From an uncultured Sphingomonadaceae bacterium (GTDB lineage Bacteria; Pseudomonadota; Alphaproteobacteria; Sphingomonadales; Sphingomonadaceae): DNA of 64,000 nucleotides. The first letter of the stretch is position 1. Each line of letters opens with the position of its first letter. The notes below the pieces were generated by a model that was given only the letters and a program-made list of their open reading frames with translations, made no database searches and was not told the origin of the DNA. Location of the stretch: positions 372,001 through 436,000 of the forward strand of contig CANLQI010000002.1 of assembly GCA_947493325.1 (NCBI GenBank). Reading direction: 5' to 3'. Below, piece after piece: positions 16,467 through 24,908 of the stretch. The position numbers were made by a program, and so were the translations under genes.

Positions 16467-18050
16467 CTAGCGCATTAATCCGCCCATAATATTACGCGCA
16501 AAACGGCCGAGTCCGGGGATGCCGATCGACTTGCCGATTTCGGTTGCCACAGTCCCTGCCGCCGCGCTCGCGGCGCGGGCGGTGGGGTCGGAACGTGATT
16601 TGCGCCCTGTCAGTTTCGCCGCCAGTATCGTGCCCATTGAAGCTGCGGCAGCGCCGGTTGCGGCCTTGGTCACTTTCTGCCAAAGCGAACTGGATTTGCG
16701 CGGGCGCTTGGCTACTTCTTCCTTGCTGCTTTCCTCCACTTCTTTTGCCGTCTCGGCAGCATCGATAATTTTCTGGGCCAGCACCTCTTCGGCGGATTCG
16801 CGGTCTACTTCATCCTCATATTTGCCTTCAAATGGCGAGATCGACTGCATGATCGCACGTTCCTTGGCCGTGATGGTGCCAAGCCGCGAGCGTGGCGGCT
16901 TGATAAGCGTGCGCTTCACAACCGTGGGCGCGCCATCCTCGTCCAAGACCGAAACCAGCGCCTCGCCCACTTTCAAATCGGTAATGGCTTCCGCCACGTC
17001 CAGATCGGGGTTGATGCGAAATGTTTCCGCCGTCGCCTTGATCGCTTTCAGGTCACGCGGCGTATAGGAACGCAGCGCGTGCTGCACCCGGTTGCCGAGC
17101 TGCGCGGCGATATCTTCGGGAATATCGATCGGGTTCTGCGTCACAAAATAAACGCCCACGCCTTTGGAACGGATCAGCTTGACCACCTGCTCAACTTTCT
17201 CTTCCAGCGCCTTGGGCGCATCATCGAACAACAGGTGTGCTTCGTCAAAAAAGAACACCAGCTTCGGTTTGTCCGGATCGCCAACCTCGGGCAGTGTTTC
17301 AAACAATTCGCTGAGCAGCCAGAGCAGGAACGTCGCATATAGCTTGGGATTGCGCATCAGCTTATCGGCGGCGAGCACGTTGATATAACCGCGGCCCTGG
17401 TCATCGGTTTTCAGGAAATCATCAATTTCCAGTGCAGGCTCGCCAAAAAACTGCCCCACGCCCTGGCTGTCAAGCTGCAATAGCTGCCGCTGAATCGCGC
17501 CGACACTGGCTTTGCTAACATTGCCATATTTGGCGGATAATGCTTTTGAATTTTCGGCCGTATAGGCCAGCATGGATTGCAGGTCGTCCAGATTGAGCAG
17601 CAGTAATCCTTCATCATCGGCATAGCGAAACGCGACGTTCAGCACCCCTTCCTGTGTGTTGTTCAGTCCCATAAGCCGCGCGAGCAATAATGGCCCCATC
17701 TCGCTGATCGTGGTGCGGATCGGATGGCCCTGCTCGCCGAAGAGGTCCCAGAATATCGCCGGATTATCGCTATAGGCATAATCGTCCATACCGATTTCCT
17801 TCGCGCGTCCTTCCAGCTTGTCGGCATGTTTGAAAGTCGATGACCCCGCCATCGAAATACCGGCCAGGTCGCCCTTCACATCTGCCACAAATACGGGCAC
17901 GCCCTGTGCGGAAAAGCTTTCAGCCATCCCCTGCAAAGTCACCGTCTTGCCGGTACCGGTGGCGCCTGCGATCAGGCCATGGCGATTGGCAAGACCAAGG
18001 TTCAGAACCTGCCGTTCGTCACCCGCTTTGCCCAGAAAAATCTCGCCCAT
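16467..18050 (-). CDS. HerA-like ATPase, DUF853 family
   Basis: The 527-residue P-loop ATPase is of the HerA/FtsK superfamily. Near the N-terminus it reads GLIAGATGTGKTVTLQ (Walker A), with VFFFDEAHLLFDDAPKAL as Walker B and VYFVTQNPIDIPEDIAAQLGNRVQHALR as the sensor and arginine-finger region. The C-terminal 100 residues are Lys/Ser/Ala-rich and end in a Gly-rich tail. DUF853 proteins are conserved and predicted to be DNA translocases. No NurA partner is nearby, and the physiological role is not known. Confidence 0.85.
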   Translation of the reverse strand: MGEIFLGKAGDERQVLNLGLANRHGLIAGATGTGKTVTLQGMAESFSAQGVPVFVADVKGDLAGISMAGSSTFKHADKLEGRAKEIGMDDYAYSDNPAIFWDLFGEQGHPIRTTISEMGPLLLARLMGLNNTQEGVLNVAFRYADDEGLLLLNLDDLQSMLAYTAENSKALSAKYGNVSKASVGAIQRQLLQLDSQGVGQFFGEPALEIDDFLKTDDQGRGYINVLAADKLMRNPKLYATFLLWLLSELFETLPEVGDPDKPKLVFFFDEAHLLFDDAPKALEEKVEQVVKLIRSKGVGVYFVTQNPIDIPEDIAAQLGNRVQHALRSYTPRDLKAIKATAETFRINPDLDVAEAITDLKVGEALVSVLDEDGAPTVVKRTLIKPPRSRLGTITAKERAIMQSISPFEGKYEDEVDRESAEEVLAQKIIDAAETAKEVEESSKEEVAKRPRKSSSLWQKVTKAATGAAAASMGTILAAKLTGRKSRSDPTARAASAAAGTVATEIGKSIGIPGLGRFARNIMGGLMR

Positions 18051-18205
18051 AACTTACTCCCTATATGTCCGTATTATTTGACCATGATAGTGGTCAGATG
18101 CAGCGCCGTCGTCAATGGTGGAATAGAGTGTTTACAATCGGCAAGCAGGCTCTGCAAAAACAGGAGCCTGCGGTAATAGATTGCACTGATTGTCATAAAG
18201 CTCTG

Positions 18206-18229
18206 GATTCCTGCTTTCGCAGGAATACG
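18206..18229. repeat. REP-like palindromic repeat, copy 3 (diverged)
   Basis: GATTCCTGC-TTTC-GCAGGAAT keeps the architecture of the family, but both arms carry a compensatory C-to-T / G-to-A change. The paired change suggests that the hairpin itself is selected. It lies between herA and the hemH stop. Confidence 0.6.
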
Positions 18230-18246
18230 CTGCCTCTCCTCTATAT

Positions 18247-19332
18247 TCATATCCACCCGGCGAGTTCCCGCCGCACCAGTGTTTCCAGCATCTGCATACC
18301 CGGATCGCTGTCATTCAGGCATGGCAGATAAGCAAAATCAGTGCCGCCCGCCTCGATAAACTGTTCGCGGCCCTCCATCGCCAGCTCTTCCAGCGTTTCA
18401 AGACAGTCGACTGAAAATCCTGGCGCCAGAATGGCGACTTTGCGCATGTCTTTGCCGGGCAGGGCCATCAGCGTATCGTCCGTGGCGGGTTCCAGCCATT
18501 TGGCACGGCCAAAGCGCGACTGAAAGGACACGATAATCTCACGCCCCATGGCTTCGGACAAAAGCCGCGCAGTCTTGCGGCACTGGCAGTGGTAGGGATC
18601 ACCCAGATGCAATGTACGCTCCGGCATGCCATGAAAACTGGTAACGAGCGCATCGGGCGTGAAGTCCAGTTTTGCCAGGCCGGCCTCAATCTGTGCTTTC
18701 AGCGCATCGATATAGGCCGCATCATCATGGTAGGCGGGCAGGGTGCGGATCGCCGGTTGCCAGCGCATATCCTGCAAAACTTCAAAAGCACGGTCATTGG
18801 CAGTGCCGGTCGTGGCGCCCGAATATTGCGGATAGAGCGGTGCCAGCAGGATGCGGTCACAGCCCGCATCCTTCATGGCCAGCAAACGCTCTGCAATGGA
18901 TGGGTTGCCGTACCGCATCGCCAAGTCGACATGCACCTGATCACCCAACCGTTCCTGCAGTTTCTGCGCCTGATGCTGCGTATATACCAGCAGCGGCGAG
19001 CCCTCATCCATCCACACTTTCTGATAGGCGCTGGCAGATTTTTGGGGACGGGTGTTCAAAATGACACCGCGCAATATCGGCTGCCACAATAATGCCGGGA
19101 TTTCCACCACGCGGTTATCGGAAAGAAATTCTTTCAGATAGCGTTTGACCGACTGTGTATCTGGCGCATCAGGCGTCCCAAGATTGGTGAGCAAAACACC
19201 GATTTTGGGGCTTGCTACAACAGGGTGATCGCCCGGACGCGGCATGTCCGCCCTGGAAATCTCGAAACCCGAATCCCCAATATCTGAAATACCGGTATCT
19301 GAAATATCAGTTTTTTTGGATGCATCGCTCAT
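18247..19332 (-). CDS. hemH: Ferrochelatase
   Basis: Ferrochelatase inserts Fe(II) into protoporphyrin IX, the last step of heme synthesis. The active-site histidine lies in TSFHGMPERT, followed by LGDPYHCQC, and the conserved PGFSVDCLETLEEL carries the catalytic glutamate. The 361-residue form has about 40 extra residues at its N-terminus, including the repetitive DISDTGISDIGDSG. A shorter start at MPRPGDHP is possible. It is the last gene of an apbC - molybdenum hydroxylase - hemH run on the minus strand, with a 4-bp gap upstream. hemE and hemJ lie 33-35 kb away beside the origin. Confidence 0.96.
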   Translation of the reverse strand: MSDASKKTDISDTGISDIGDSGFEISRADMPRPGDHPVVASPKIGVLLTNLGTPDAPDTQSVKRYLKEFLSDNRVVEIPALLWQPILRGVILNTRPQKSASAYQKVWMDEGSPLLVYTQHQAQKLQERLGDQVHVDLAMRYGNPSIAERLLAMKDAGCDRILLAPLYPQYSGATTGTANDRAFEVLQDMRWQPAIRTLPAYHDDAAYIDALKAQIEAGLAKLDFTPDALVTSFHGMPERTLHLGDPYHCQCRKTARLLSEAMGREIIVSFQSRFGRAKWLEPATDDTLMALPGKDMRKVAILAPGFSVDCLETLEELAMEGREQFIEAGGTDFAYLPCLNDSDPGMQMLETLVRRELAGWI

Positions 19333-19336
19333 CAGG

Positions 19337-21610
19337 TCATAATCCGTCCGGAATCAGGGGCAGGCTTCTCAGCCGCACACCGCTAGCAGAAAATAGCGCG
19401 TTGGCAATGGCGGGGGCTGTGGCGGGCACGCCGATTTCGCCCGGATCGATTGGGTCTTCACTGCTGTCCACCAATTCCACCTGGATATCCGGTGTCGTAG
19501 ACAGGACAGGCAAATTAAGGTCGCGCAGGCGGCGCGCCGTGGTGAGGCCGCCTTGATATCCGGTGGCGCAGCCCATGGCGCTGGCGAGACCGAATATCAT
19601 GCCGCCTTCGATTTGCTGCAAGGCGATATCGCGGTTGATGACGCGGCCGATATCCACCATGGCGGTCAGCCGCTCCACTTCAATGCCGCGCGCGCCCTGC
19701 CGCGCGGCGGCGACAATGGCAATATGCGCCGTGCGGCCCGCGACTTTCATGCTGTGACAGGCAATGCCCTGCCCGCTATTGTCCAGTCCGCCATCCCAGC
19801 CCGCAAGCACCGCCACACCGCTTAAACAGCGCGCCAGCCGCGCCTGACCCGACAACATCTGCATACGGTAAGACAGCGGCTCACGCCCTGCCCTGCGCGC
19901 CAGTTCATCGATAAAGCTTTCGGTAAAAAAGCAGCTATATCCATCTGCATTGGCGCGGTAGCGCCCTGTCGGGATGCCGACATTCGCAGGATAATGGTCG
20001 AGCGCAAAATTGGTGATATTATAGGGCGGTACGGCGCCCGATACCGCTGCATAATCATATTTGCCCGATGCGGTGCGGAGCGCTTCATGCGGTTTTTGAT
20101 GCCCGAACAGACGCCCCGCAAATTCCTGCGCTGTGGCGGGCGCGGCTATTTTTACCGACATGGCGTTAATGCGCCCGGCGGAATCGGTTACTGCCGCCAT
20201 TTTTGCGCGTACGGGCGGACGGACTGGATCGTGAATCATTTCCTCACCGCGCGACCACACAAGCTGCACCGGGCGCGCCATATACCGCGCAAGCAGCGCC
20301 GCCTGCACCGCTATTTCATTTTCCAGCCGCCGGTCGAACGAACCGCCCGCCATCATTGGATATAAAATGACATCCGCCGCTTTCAGCCCGAGCGCACCCG
20401 CGACCGATTGCCGTGCCATTTCGGGGGATTGCGTCGCCAGCCATAATTCCAGCTGACCGTCGATATAGCGCGCTGTAGCGGCGCTAGTCTCCAATGTAGC
20501 ATGGGGTGCCGGAGCAATACTGTAGCGCGCGCTGTGGCTGGTGCCGCGTGCAAAGGCGGGGCCGATATCTCCGCTGACATGCAGCCTCTTGCCATCGTCG
20601 CTATCGAACGCGGCGTTCAGAGCGTTTTCTATCCCGCTGTCCGCGCCCAGACCTCCGCGCGTTTCAAACACGGCGTTCAGTTTTGATAGCGCCTGATTCG
20701 CCGCCCACCAGTTGCTGGCCACCGTAGCGACCCAGCGTTCATGCTCGACTATTTCCAGCAGGCCAGTGACTGTATCGGCTTCCCGGCGGTTTATCGATTT
20801 CAGGCGGCTATTGCCAACCGGCCCCTGCCGAACAGAAGCATAGACCATGTCCGGCAGCCGGATATCGCCCGCAAAATTGATGCTGCCATCGACTTTGCCG
20901 GGCAGGTCAAGGCGCGGGAAAGGCAGCTGCGCCGACGCATTTATGGGCGCAGAATCGCCTTCAATGCCGCCGCGCACCGGCACAGGGCCCGGAACATCAA
21001 AACTTTTGGCTTCTTCAAGCAGTTCGGCAAAGCGCAGGCGTTTGTCCTCATGCACCACAAAGCCGTTTTCTGTCTGACACGCCTCCCACGGGATATTCCA
21101 CCGCGCCGCCGCGGCCTGACACAGCAGAGCCCGCGCCGCTGCCCCCGCTTCACGTGCAGGCTGTTCATAATTGGCCAGCGCCGTGCTCCCCGCCGTCAGC
21201 ATAAACCGCGCGTCATCGCTATACCGCGCAGCGATCAGGTTATCGTCCGCAAACACATCATCAATCTCGTCGGGCCACAATATGCCCGCCCATTCGCGGG
21301 CCAGCACATGATTGGCATAGATCGGACTGACCGGCGCTGCTTCCACTGCCACGGATCGCCAATCGGCGTCCAGTTCCTGGGCAATGATTTGCGGGATTAT
21401 GGTGGTGACACCCTGCCCCATTTCGCATTGCGGCACAGCCACGATAACCGAACCGTCTTTCGCTATTTTCAGATATGCACCAAAACCGCGCTCGTCTTTC
21501 CCTATGGCCAGCGGATCGGAATGGCTGCGCGGTATTAATTGCCACGCCACGACCAGCCCCGCCGCCGCTGCGCCGCCAACAAGTATATGCCGCCGCGTTA
21601 ACCCTGCCAT
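19337..21610 (-). CDS. Molybdopterin-binding hydroxylase large subunit, isoquinoline 1-oxidoreductase beta-like
   Basis: The 757-residue protein belongs to the xanthine oxidase family. The N-terminus MAGLTRRHILVGGAAAAG resembles a Tat signal with twin arginines, which suggests folded export or membrane attachment. The substrate and cofactor regions include GQGVTTIIPQIIAQELDADW, MMAGGSFDRR and the C-terminal GEIGVPATAPAIANALF, which carries the catalytic glutamate. These enzymes normally pair with a small [2Fe-2S] subunit (IorA-like) encoded next door; none is here. Neighbours are apbC (an Fe-S carrier, 16 bp upstream) and hemH (4 bp downstream). The substrate is probably an N-heterocycle or aldehyde, but this is only family inference. 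Confidence 0.85.
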   Translation of the reverse strand: MAGLTRRHILVGGAAAAGLVVAWQLIPRSHSDPLAIGKDERGFGAYLKIAKDGSVIVAVPQCEMGQGVTTIIPQIIAQELDADWRSVAVEAAPVSPIYANHVLAREWAGILWPDEIDDVFADDNLIAARYSDDARFMLTAGSTALANYEQPAREAGAAARALLCQAAAARWNIPWEACQTENGFVVHEDKRLRFAELLEEAKSFDVPGPVPVRGGIEGDSAPINASAQLPFPRLDLPGKVDGSINFAGDIRLPDMVYASVRQGPVGNSRLKSINRREADTVTGLLEIVEHERWVATVASNWWAANQALSKLNAVFETRGGLGADSGIENALNAAFDSDDGKRLHVSGDIGPAFARGTSHSARYSIAPAPHATLETSAATARYIDGQLELWLATQSPEMARQSVAGALGLKAADVILYPMMAGGSFDRRLENEIAVQAALLARYMARPVQLVWSRGEEMIHDPVRPPVRAKMAAVTDSAGRINAMSVKIAAPATAQEFAGRLFGHQKPHEALRTASGKYDYAAVSGAVPPYNITNFALDHYPANVGIPTGRYRANADGYSCFFTESFIDELARRAGREPLSYRMQMLSGQARLARCLSGVAVLAGWDGGLDNSGQGIACHSMKVAGRTAHIAIVAAARQGARGIEVERLTAMVDIGRVINRDIALQQIEGGMIFGLASAMGCATGYQGGLTTARRLRDLNLPVLSTTPDIQVELVDSSEDPIDPGEIGVPATAPAIANALFSASGVRLRSLPLIPDGL

Positions 21611-21626
21611 AATGCCATGCTTCTCA

Positions 21627-22616
21627 TTATTGGGTCTCCTGCCGGCTATCGACCCATGTCAAAACGCGCTTTGCTATGGCGGCAAAGGCATCGGATTGCG
21701 GTCCATCACCTGCGGCCAGCGGCGCGCCCGCATCGCTTGATTTGCGAATGGCGGGGTCAAGCGGGATGCGGCCCAGAAATGGAAGGTCCATTGTTTTCGC
21801 CGCCGCTTCCGCGCCGCCGACACCAAACGGATCGCTGACTTCGTTGCAATGCGGACAGATATAGCCCGCCATATTTTCGGCCATGCCGATAATCGGCACC
21901 TTGCCCTGATCAAACAGGCTGATGGCGCGGGTCGCATCCATCAGCGCCAGATCCTGCGGCGTCGAGACTATCAGTGCGCCATCGGGCTTATGCTTTTGCA
22001 TCATCGACATTTGCACGTCCCCCGTGCCGGGCGGCAAATCGACGACCAGGTCGGTGATATTATCCCAATGCGCATCCACCAGCTGCGCCAGGGCATTGCT
22101 CGCCATCGGCCCGCGCCACGCGATGGCCTGTCCCGGCTTGGCAAGATGGCCCATCGAAAGCAGCGGCACATTATACGCATTGGGAACCGGAACCAGTTTC
22201 TGTTCATCGACCTGCGGCTTTACACCCTCACACGATAGAAGCCGCGGCTGTGATGGCCCGTAAATATCGGCATCCACCAACCCCACTTTACGCCCCATAC
22301 GCTGCATCGCCACTGCCAGATTGGCCGAGAAAGTGGATTTACCGACGCCGCCCTTGCCGCTGCCGATCGCAATGATGCGGCGGCGCATTTTTTCGGCGGT
22401 CATTACAATGCGCACGTCTTCAACGCCGTCTATCTGCCGCAAATCGCCTTTCAGCGCAATTTCCATCCTGTCACGCGCCAGCTTGTCCATTTCTGCGACA
22501 TTCAGCACCATCGACACGATGCCATCGTGCACACGCACCGCAGATGCGCGATTGCCGGCAATATCGGCAATTTTCTGCTCAGCGGCGTTTTCCAACTGGT
22601 TTAGCGGGCGGGCCAT
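21627..22616 (-). CDS. apbC: Iron-sulfur cluster carrier, ApbC/Mrp family
   Basis: This P-loop ATPase binds and hands over [4Fe-4S] clusters to apo-proteins in the cytoplasm. The 329 residues contain a DUF59-like N-terminal segment, the deviant Walker A GSGKGGVGKSTFSANLA (about residues 96-112), VDADIYGPSQPRLL and the cluster-binding CPHC in GYICPHCNEVSDPFG. It heads the minus-strand run with the molybdenum hydroxylase and hemH. Its divergent neighbour is hflK across 131 bp. Confidence 0.93.
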   Translation of the reverse strand: MARPLNQLENAAEQKIADIAGNRASAVRVHDGIVSMVLNVAEMDKLARDRMEIALKGDLRQIDGVEDVRIVMTAEKMRRRIIAIGSGKGGVGKSTFSANLAVAMQRMGRKVGLVDADIYGPSQPRLLSCEGVKPQVDEQKLVPVPNAYNVPLLSMGHLAKPGQAIAWRGPMASNALAQLVDAHWDNITDLVVDLPPGTGDVQMSMMQKHKPDGALIVSTPQDLALMDATRAISLFDQGKVPIIGMAENMAGYICPHCNEVSDPFGVGGAEAAAKTMDLPFLGRIPLDPAIRKSSDAGAPLAAGDGPQSDAFAAIAKRVLTWVDSRQETQ

Positions 22617-22747
22617 GGGGATGGTTTCCTGTAATTTTGCCCCTGCATAAGGGTATTTTCGATAAAAAGCCGATGAAAATCGTCCTTAGCAGACAGATTC
22701 CGTGCAAAGACACTGTTTTTCTGAAAAACCATTCCTATAAGAGGAAT

Positions 22748-23878
22748 ATGACGAAATTTACCACGCGATTTTCACAAAAGATTCTGGCTATGGCGGGCAA
22801 GAGCCCATGGGGCGGCGGTTCGGATGACTCCGATGGCCCCGGTAATGGCGGCAGTGACGGCGGGCCGCGCAATCCATGGCAGCCTACAGACCCCACCTCT
22901 GGCCAGCCAGCCGGCGGGCGTAAAGGCCCGAATATAGAAGAGCTTTTCAAGAAAGGCCGCGGTAAAGGCGGCGGCGGGTCCGGCGGTTTTACGGGCTTGC
23001 CAAAGCGTTCCAATGGCAAAAGCTGGGTTCCGCTCATCCTTCTGGGCGCGCTCGTTGCATGGATTGCTTTTACCAGTATTCACCGTATCGCGCTGGAAGA
23101 ACGCGGCGTTGTGACACAGCTGGGCGCGTATAACCGTACCGTGGATTCGGGTATCCAGCTCACATTGCCCGCACCTCTGGAGAGTATGACGAAAGTCAAT
23201 GTGCAGGAAATTCGTACCCTGCAGATCGGTTCGACCGAATCGAGCAAGGAAAATCTGGTGCTGACCAGCGACCAGAATATTATTGATATGGCCTATGAAG
23301 TGCGCTGGAATATTGCGGACCCTGAACGCTTCCTGTTCCAGATTGAAGCGCCCGAAGACACGATCCGCGAAGTCGCCGAAAGCGCCATGCGCGCGGCGGT
23401 CGCCAATTTCGAACTGATTTCCGCGATCGGCCCTGGTCGCTCCGACATTGAGGCACAGGTGCGCACACGCATGCAGGAACTGCTCGACCAGTATAATAGC
23501 GGCATAACGGTGCAGGGCATTGCCATTCGCCAGTCCGATCCGCCGCAGGAAGTAAACGAAGCCTTTCGTGAAGTGAACGCTGCGCAGCAACGCCGCGAGA
23601 GCTATCTCAATAACGCCCGCGCCTATGCACAGCAGATACTTGAGCGGGCGGCAGGTGACACGGCCGCTTTCGATAAAGTCTATGAGCAATACCGGCTTGC
23701 CCCCGAAGTTACACGCCGCCGTATGTATTACGACACCATGGAAAATGTGCTCGGCAAAGTGGATAAAACCATTGTCGAACCGGGCGGTGTACAGACATAT
23801 CTGCCGCTGCCCGAAGTGCAAAGGCGTTCGCGCGCCAACGCTGCCGCACAACCGCAAGCCAGTGAAGGAGGGCAGTAA
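22748..23878 (+). CDS. hflK: Membrane protease regulator HflK
   Basis: HflK and HflC form the SPFH ring complex in the inner membrane that encloses and restrains the FtsH protease. The start at 22748 is chosen because GAGGA sits five bases before the ATG; the frame is open further upstream inside apbC antisense. The 376-residue product has a Gly/Pro-rich cytoplasmic tail (GGGSDDSDGPGNGGSDGGP), one membrane span (WVPLILLGALVAWIAFTSI) and an SPFH domain (ALEERGVVTQLGAYNRTVDSG). hflC follows 2 bp after the stop. Confidence 0.95.
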   Translation: MTKFTTRFSQKILAMAGKSPWGGGSDDSDGPGNGGSDGGPRNPWQPTDPTSGQPAGGRKGPNIEELFKKGRGKGGGGSGGFTGLPKRSNGKSWVPLILLGALVAWIAFTSIHRIALEERGVVTQLGAYNRTVDSGIQLTLPAPLESMTKVNVQEIRTLQIGSTESSKENLVLTSDQNIIDMAYEVRWNIADPERFLFQIEAPEDTIREVAESAMRAAVANFELISAIGPGRSDIEAQVRTRMQELLDQYNSGITVQGIAIRQSDPPQEVNEAFREVNAAQQRRESYLNNARAYAQQILERAAGDTAAFDKVYEQYRLAPEVTRRRMYYDTMENVLGKVDKTIVEPGGVQTYLPLPEVQRRSRANAAAQPQASEGGQ

Positions 23879-23880
23879 TC

Positions 23881-24738
23881 ATGCAGTCATTTAGCTGGAA
23901 AAGCCCATTTTTTCTTGGCGCTGTCGCGCTTGTCCTCCTGATTATCGCGAGCCTGACGTTCAGCATCGTGCCCGAAACCAAACAGGGCATTGTCGTCAGC
24001 TATGGCCAGCCCAAGCGAGTCTGGAATGCGTATCAGGATAATGAAGTATTCGGCAGCACGGGTGCCGGTCTGCACGCACGTATTCCATTTGTCGAGCAGG
24101 TGGCATGGATCGACAAGCGCATCATGGGCGTCGAAATGGAGCGGCAGGAAGTGCTGTCCACCGATCAGCTGCGGCTGCAGGTGGATGCATTCGCGCGCTT
24201 TCGCGTGACTGATCCGCTGCTGATGTATCGCCGTATTCGTACCGAGGACGGTTTGAAAACGCAGCTGCGCACCATTTTGGGTTCATCGCTGCGTAACGAG
24301 CTTGGTAAACGTGAATTTGCCACATTGCTGAGCCCCGAGCGCGGCCAGGTGATGAATAATATTCAGACCGCACTCAATGCCGAAGCGCAGAAATACGGCG
24401 CGGAAATTATCGATGTGCGCATCAAGCGTGCCGACCTGCCCGAAGGCACGCCGCTGGCCTCTGCATATGAGCGCATGCGCAGTGCCCGTAATCAGGAAGC
24501 CGTGGCCATTGATGCCGAAGGCCGCAAGGAAGCACAGGTAATCCGCGCCGAAGCCGATGCAGAAGCCGCACGCATATATGCCGAAAGCTATGGCAAGGAT
24601 GCGGATTTCTATGACTTTTACCGGGCCATGGAATCCTATCGCACCACCTTTAATAATGATACTAAAGGCAATGGCGACACGTCTGTGATACTGTCGCCCA
24701 ACAATGATTACCTGCGCCAGTTCCGTGGACGCCGGTAG
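23881..24738 (+). CDS. hflC: Membrane protease regulator HflC
   Basis: The 285-residue partner of HflK begins with a membrane anchor (PFFLGAVALVLLIIASLTFSI). It continues into the SPFH domain (PETKQGIVVSYGQPKRV) and the helical C-terminus with RNQEAVAIDAEGRKEAQVIRAEADAEAARIYAESYGKDADFY, read here in parts. AAGGAGGG overlaps the hflK stop, so the two are translated together. The adjacent Do-type protease gene has its own promoter. Confidence 0.95.
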   Translation: MQSFSWKSPFFLGAVALVLLIIASLTFSIVPETKQGIVVSYGQPKRVWNAYQDNEVFGSTGAGLHARIPFVEQVAWIDKRIMGVEMERQEVLSTDQLRLQVDAFARFRVTDPLLMYRRIRTEDGLKTQLRTILGSSLRNELGKREFATLLSPERGQVMNNIQTALNAEAQKYGAEIIDVRIKRADLPEGTPLASAYERMRSARNQEAVAIDAEGRKEAQVIRAEADAEAARIYAESYGKDADFYDFYRAMESYRTTFNNDTKGNGDTSVILSPNNDYLRQFRGRR

Positions 24739-24834
24739 AAACGAGTCGTTATTTGGTGGAAAATGCGGCAATGCATGGCAATTCATCATCGCGATATTCA
24801 ATTTCCGTTCAGCCGGAATTTGAATAGTGAAAGA

Positions 24835-24864
24835 CTTGAAAACGGGTATTAGTGCGGCCTAACT
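24835..24864 (+). promoter_or_regulatory. Candidate RpoH-type heat-shock promoter for the Do protease
   Basis: CTTGAA (24835-24840), a 17-base spacer and CCTAACT (24858-24864) match the alphaproteobacterial sigma32 consensus CTTGAA-N17-CYTATNT at 12 of 13 positions. It lies about 45 bp upstream of the GTG start at 24909. A heat-inducible protease gene is the expected target of such a promoter. Confidence 0.6.
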
Positions 24865-24908
24865 ATGGCTGTACCCAGAACTTAAGTTATTTTGAAAAGG
24901 ATTATATC

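Noticed and set aside
22772-23857. 361-codon minus-strand frame
   Set aside because: Antisense to hflK, which has clear SPFH motifs.
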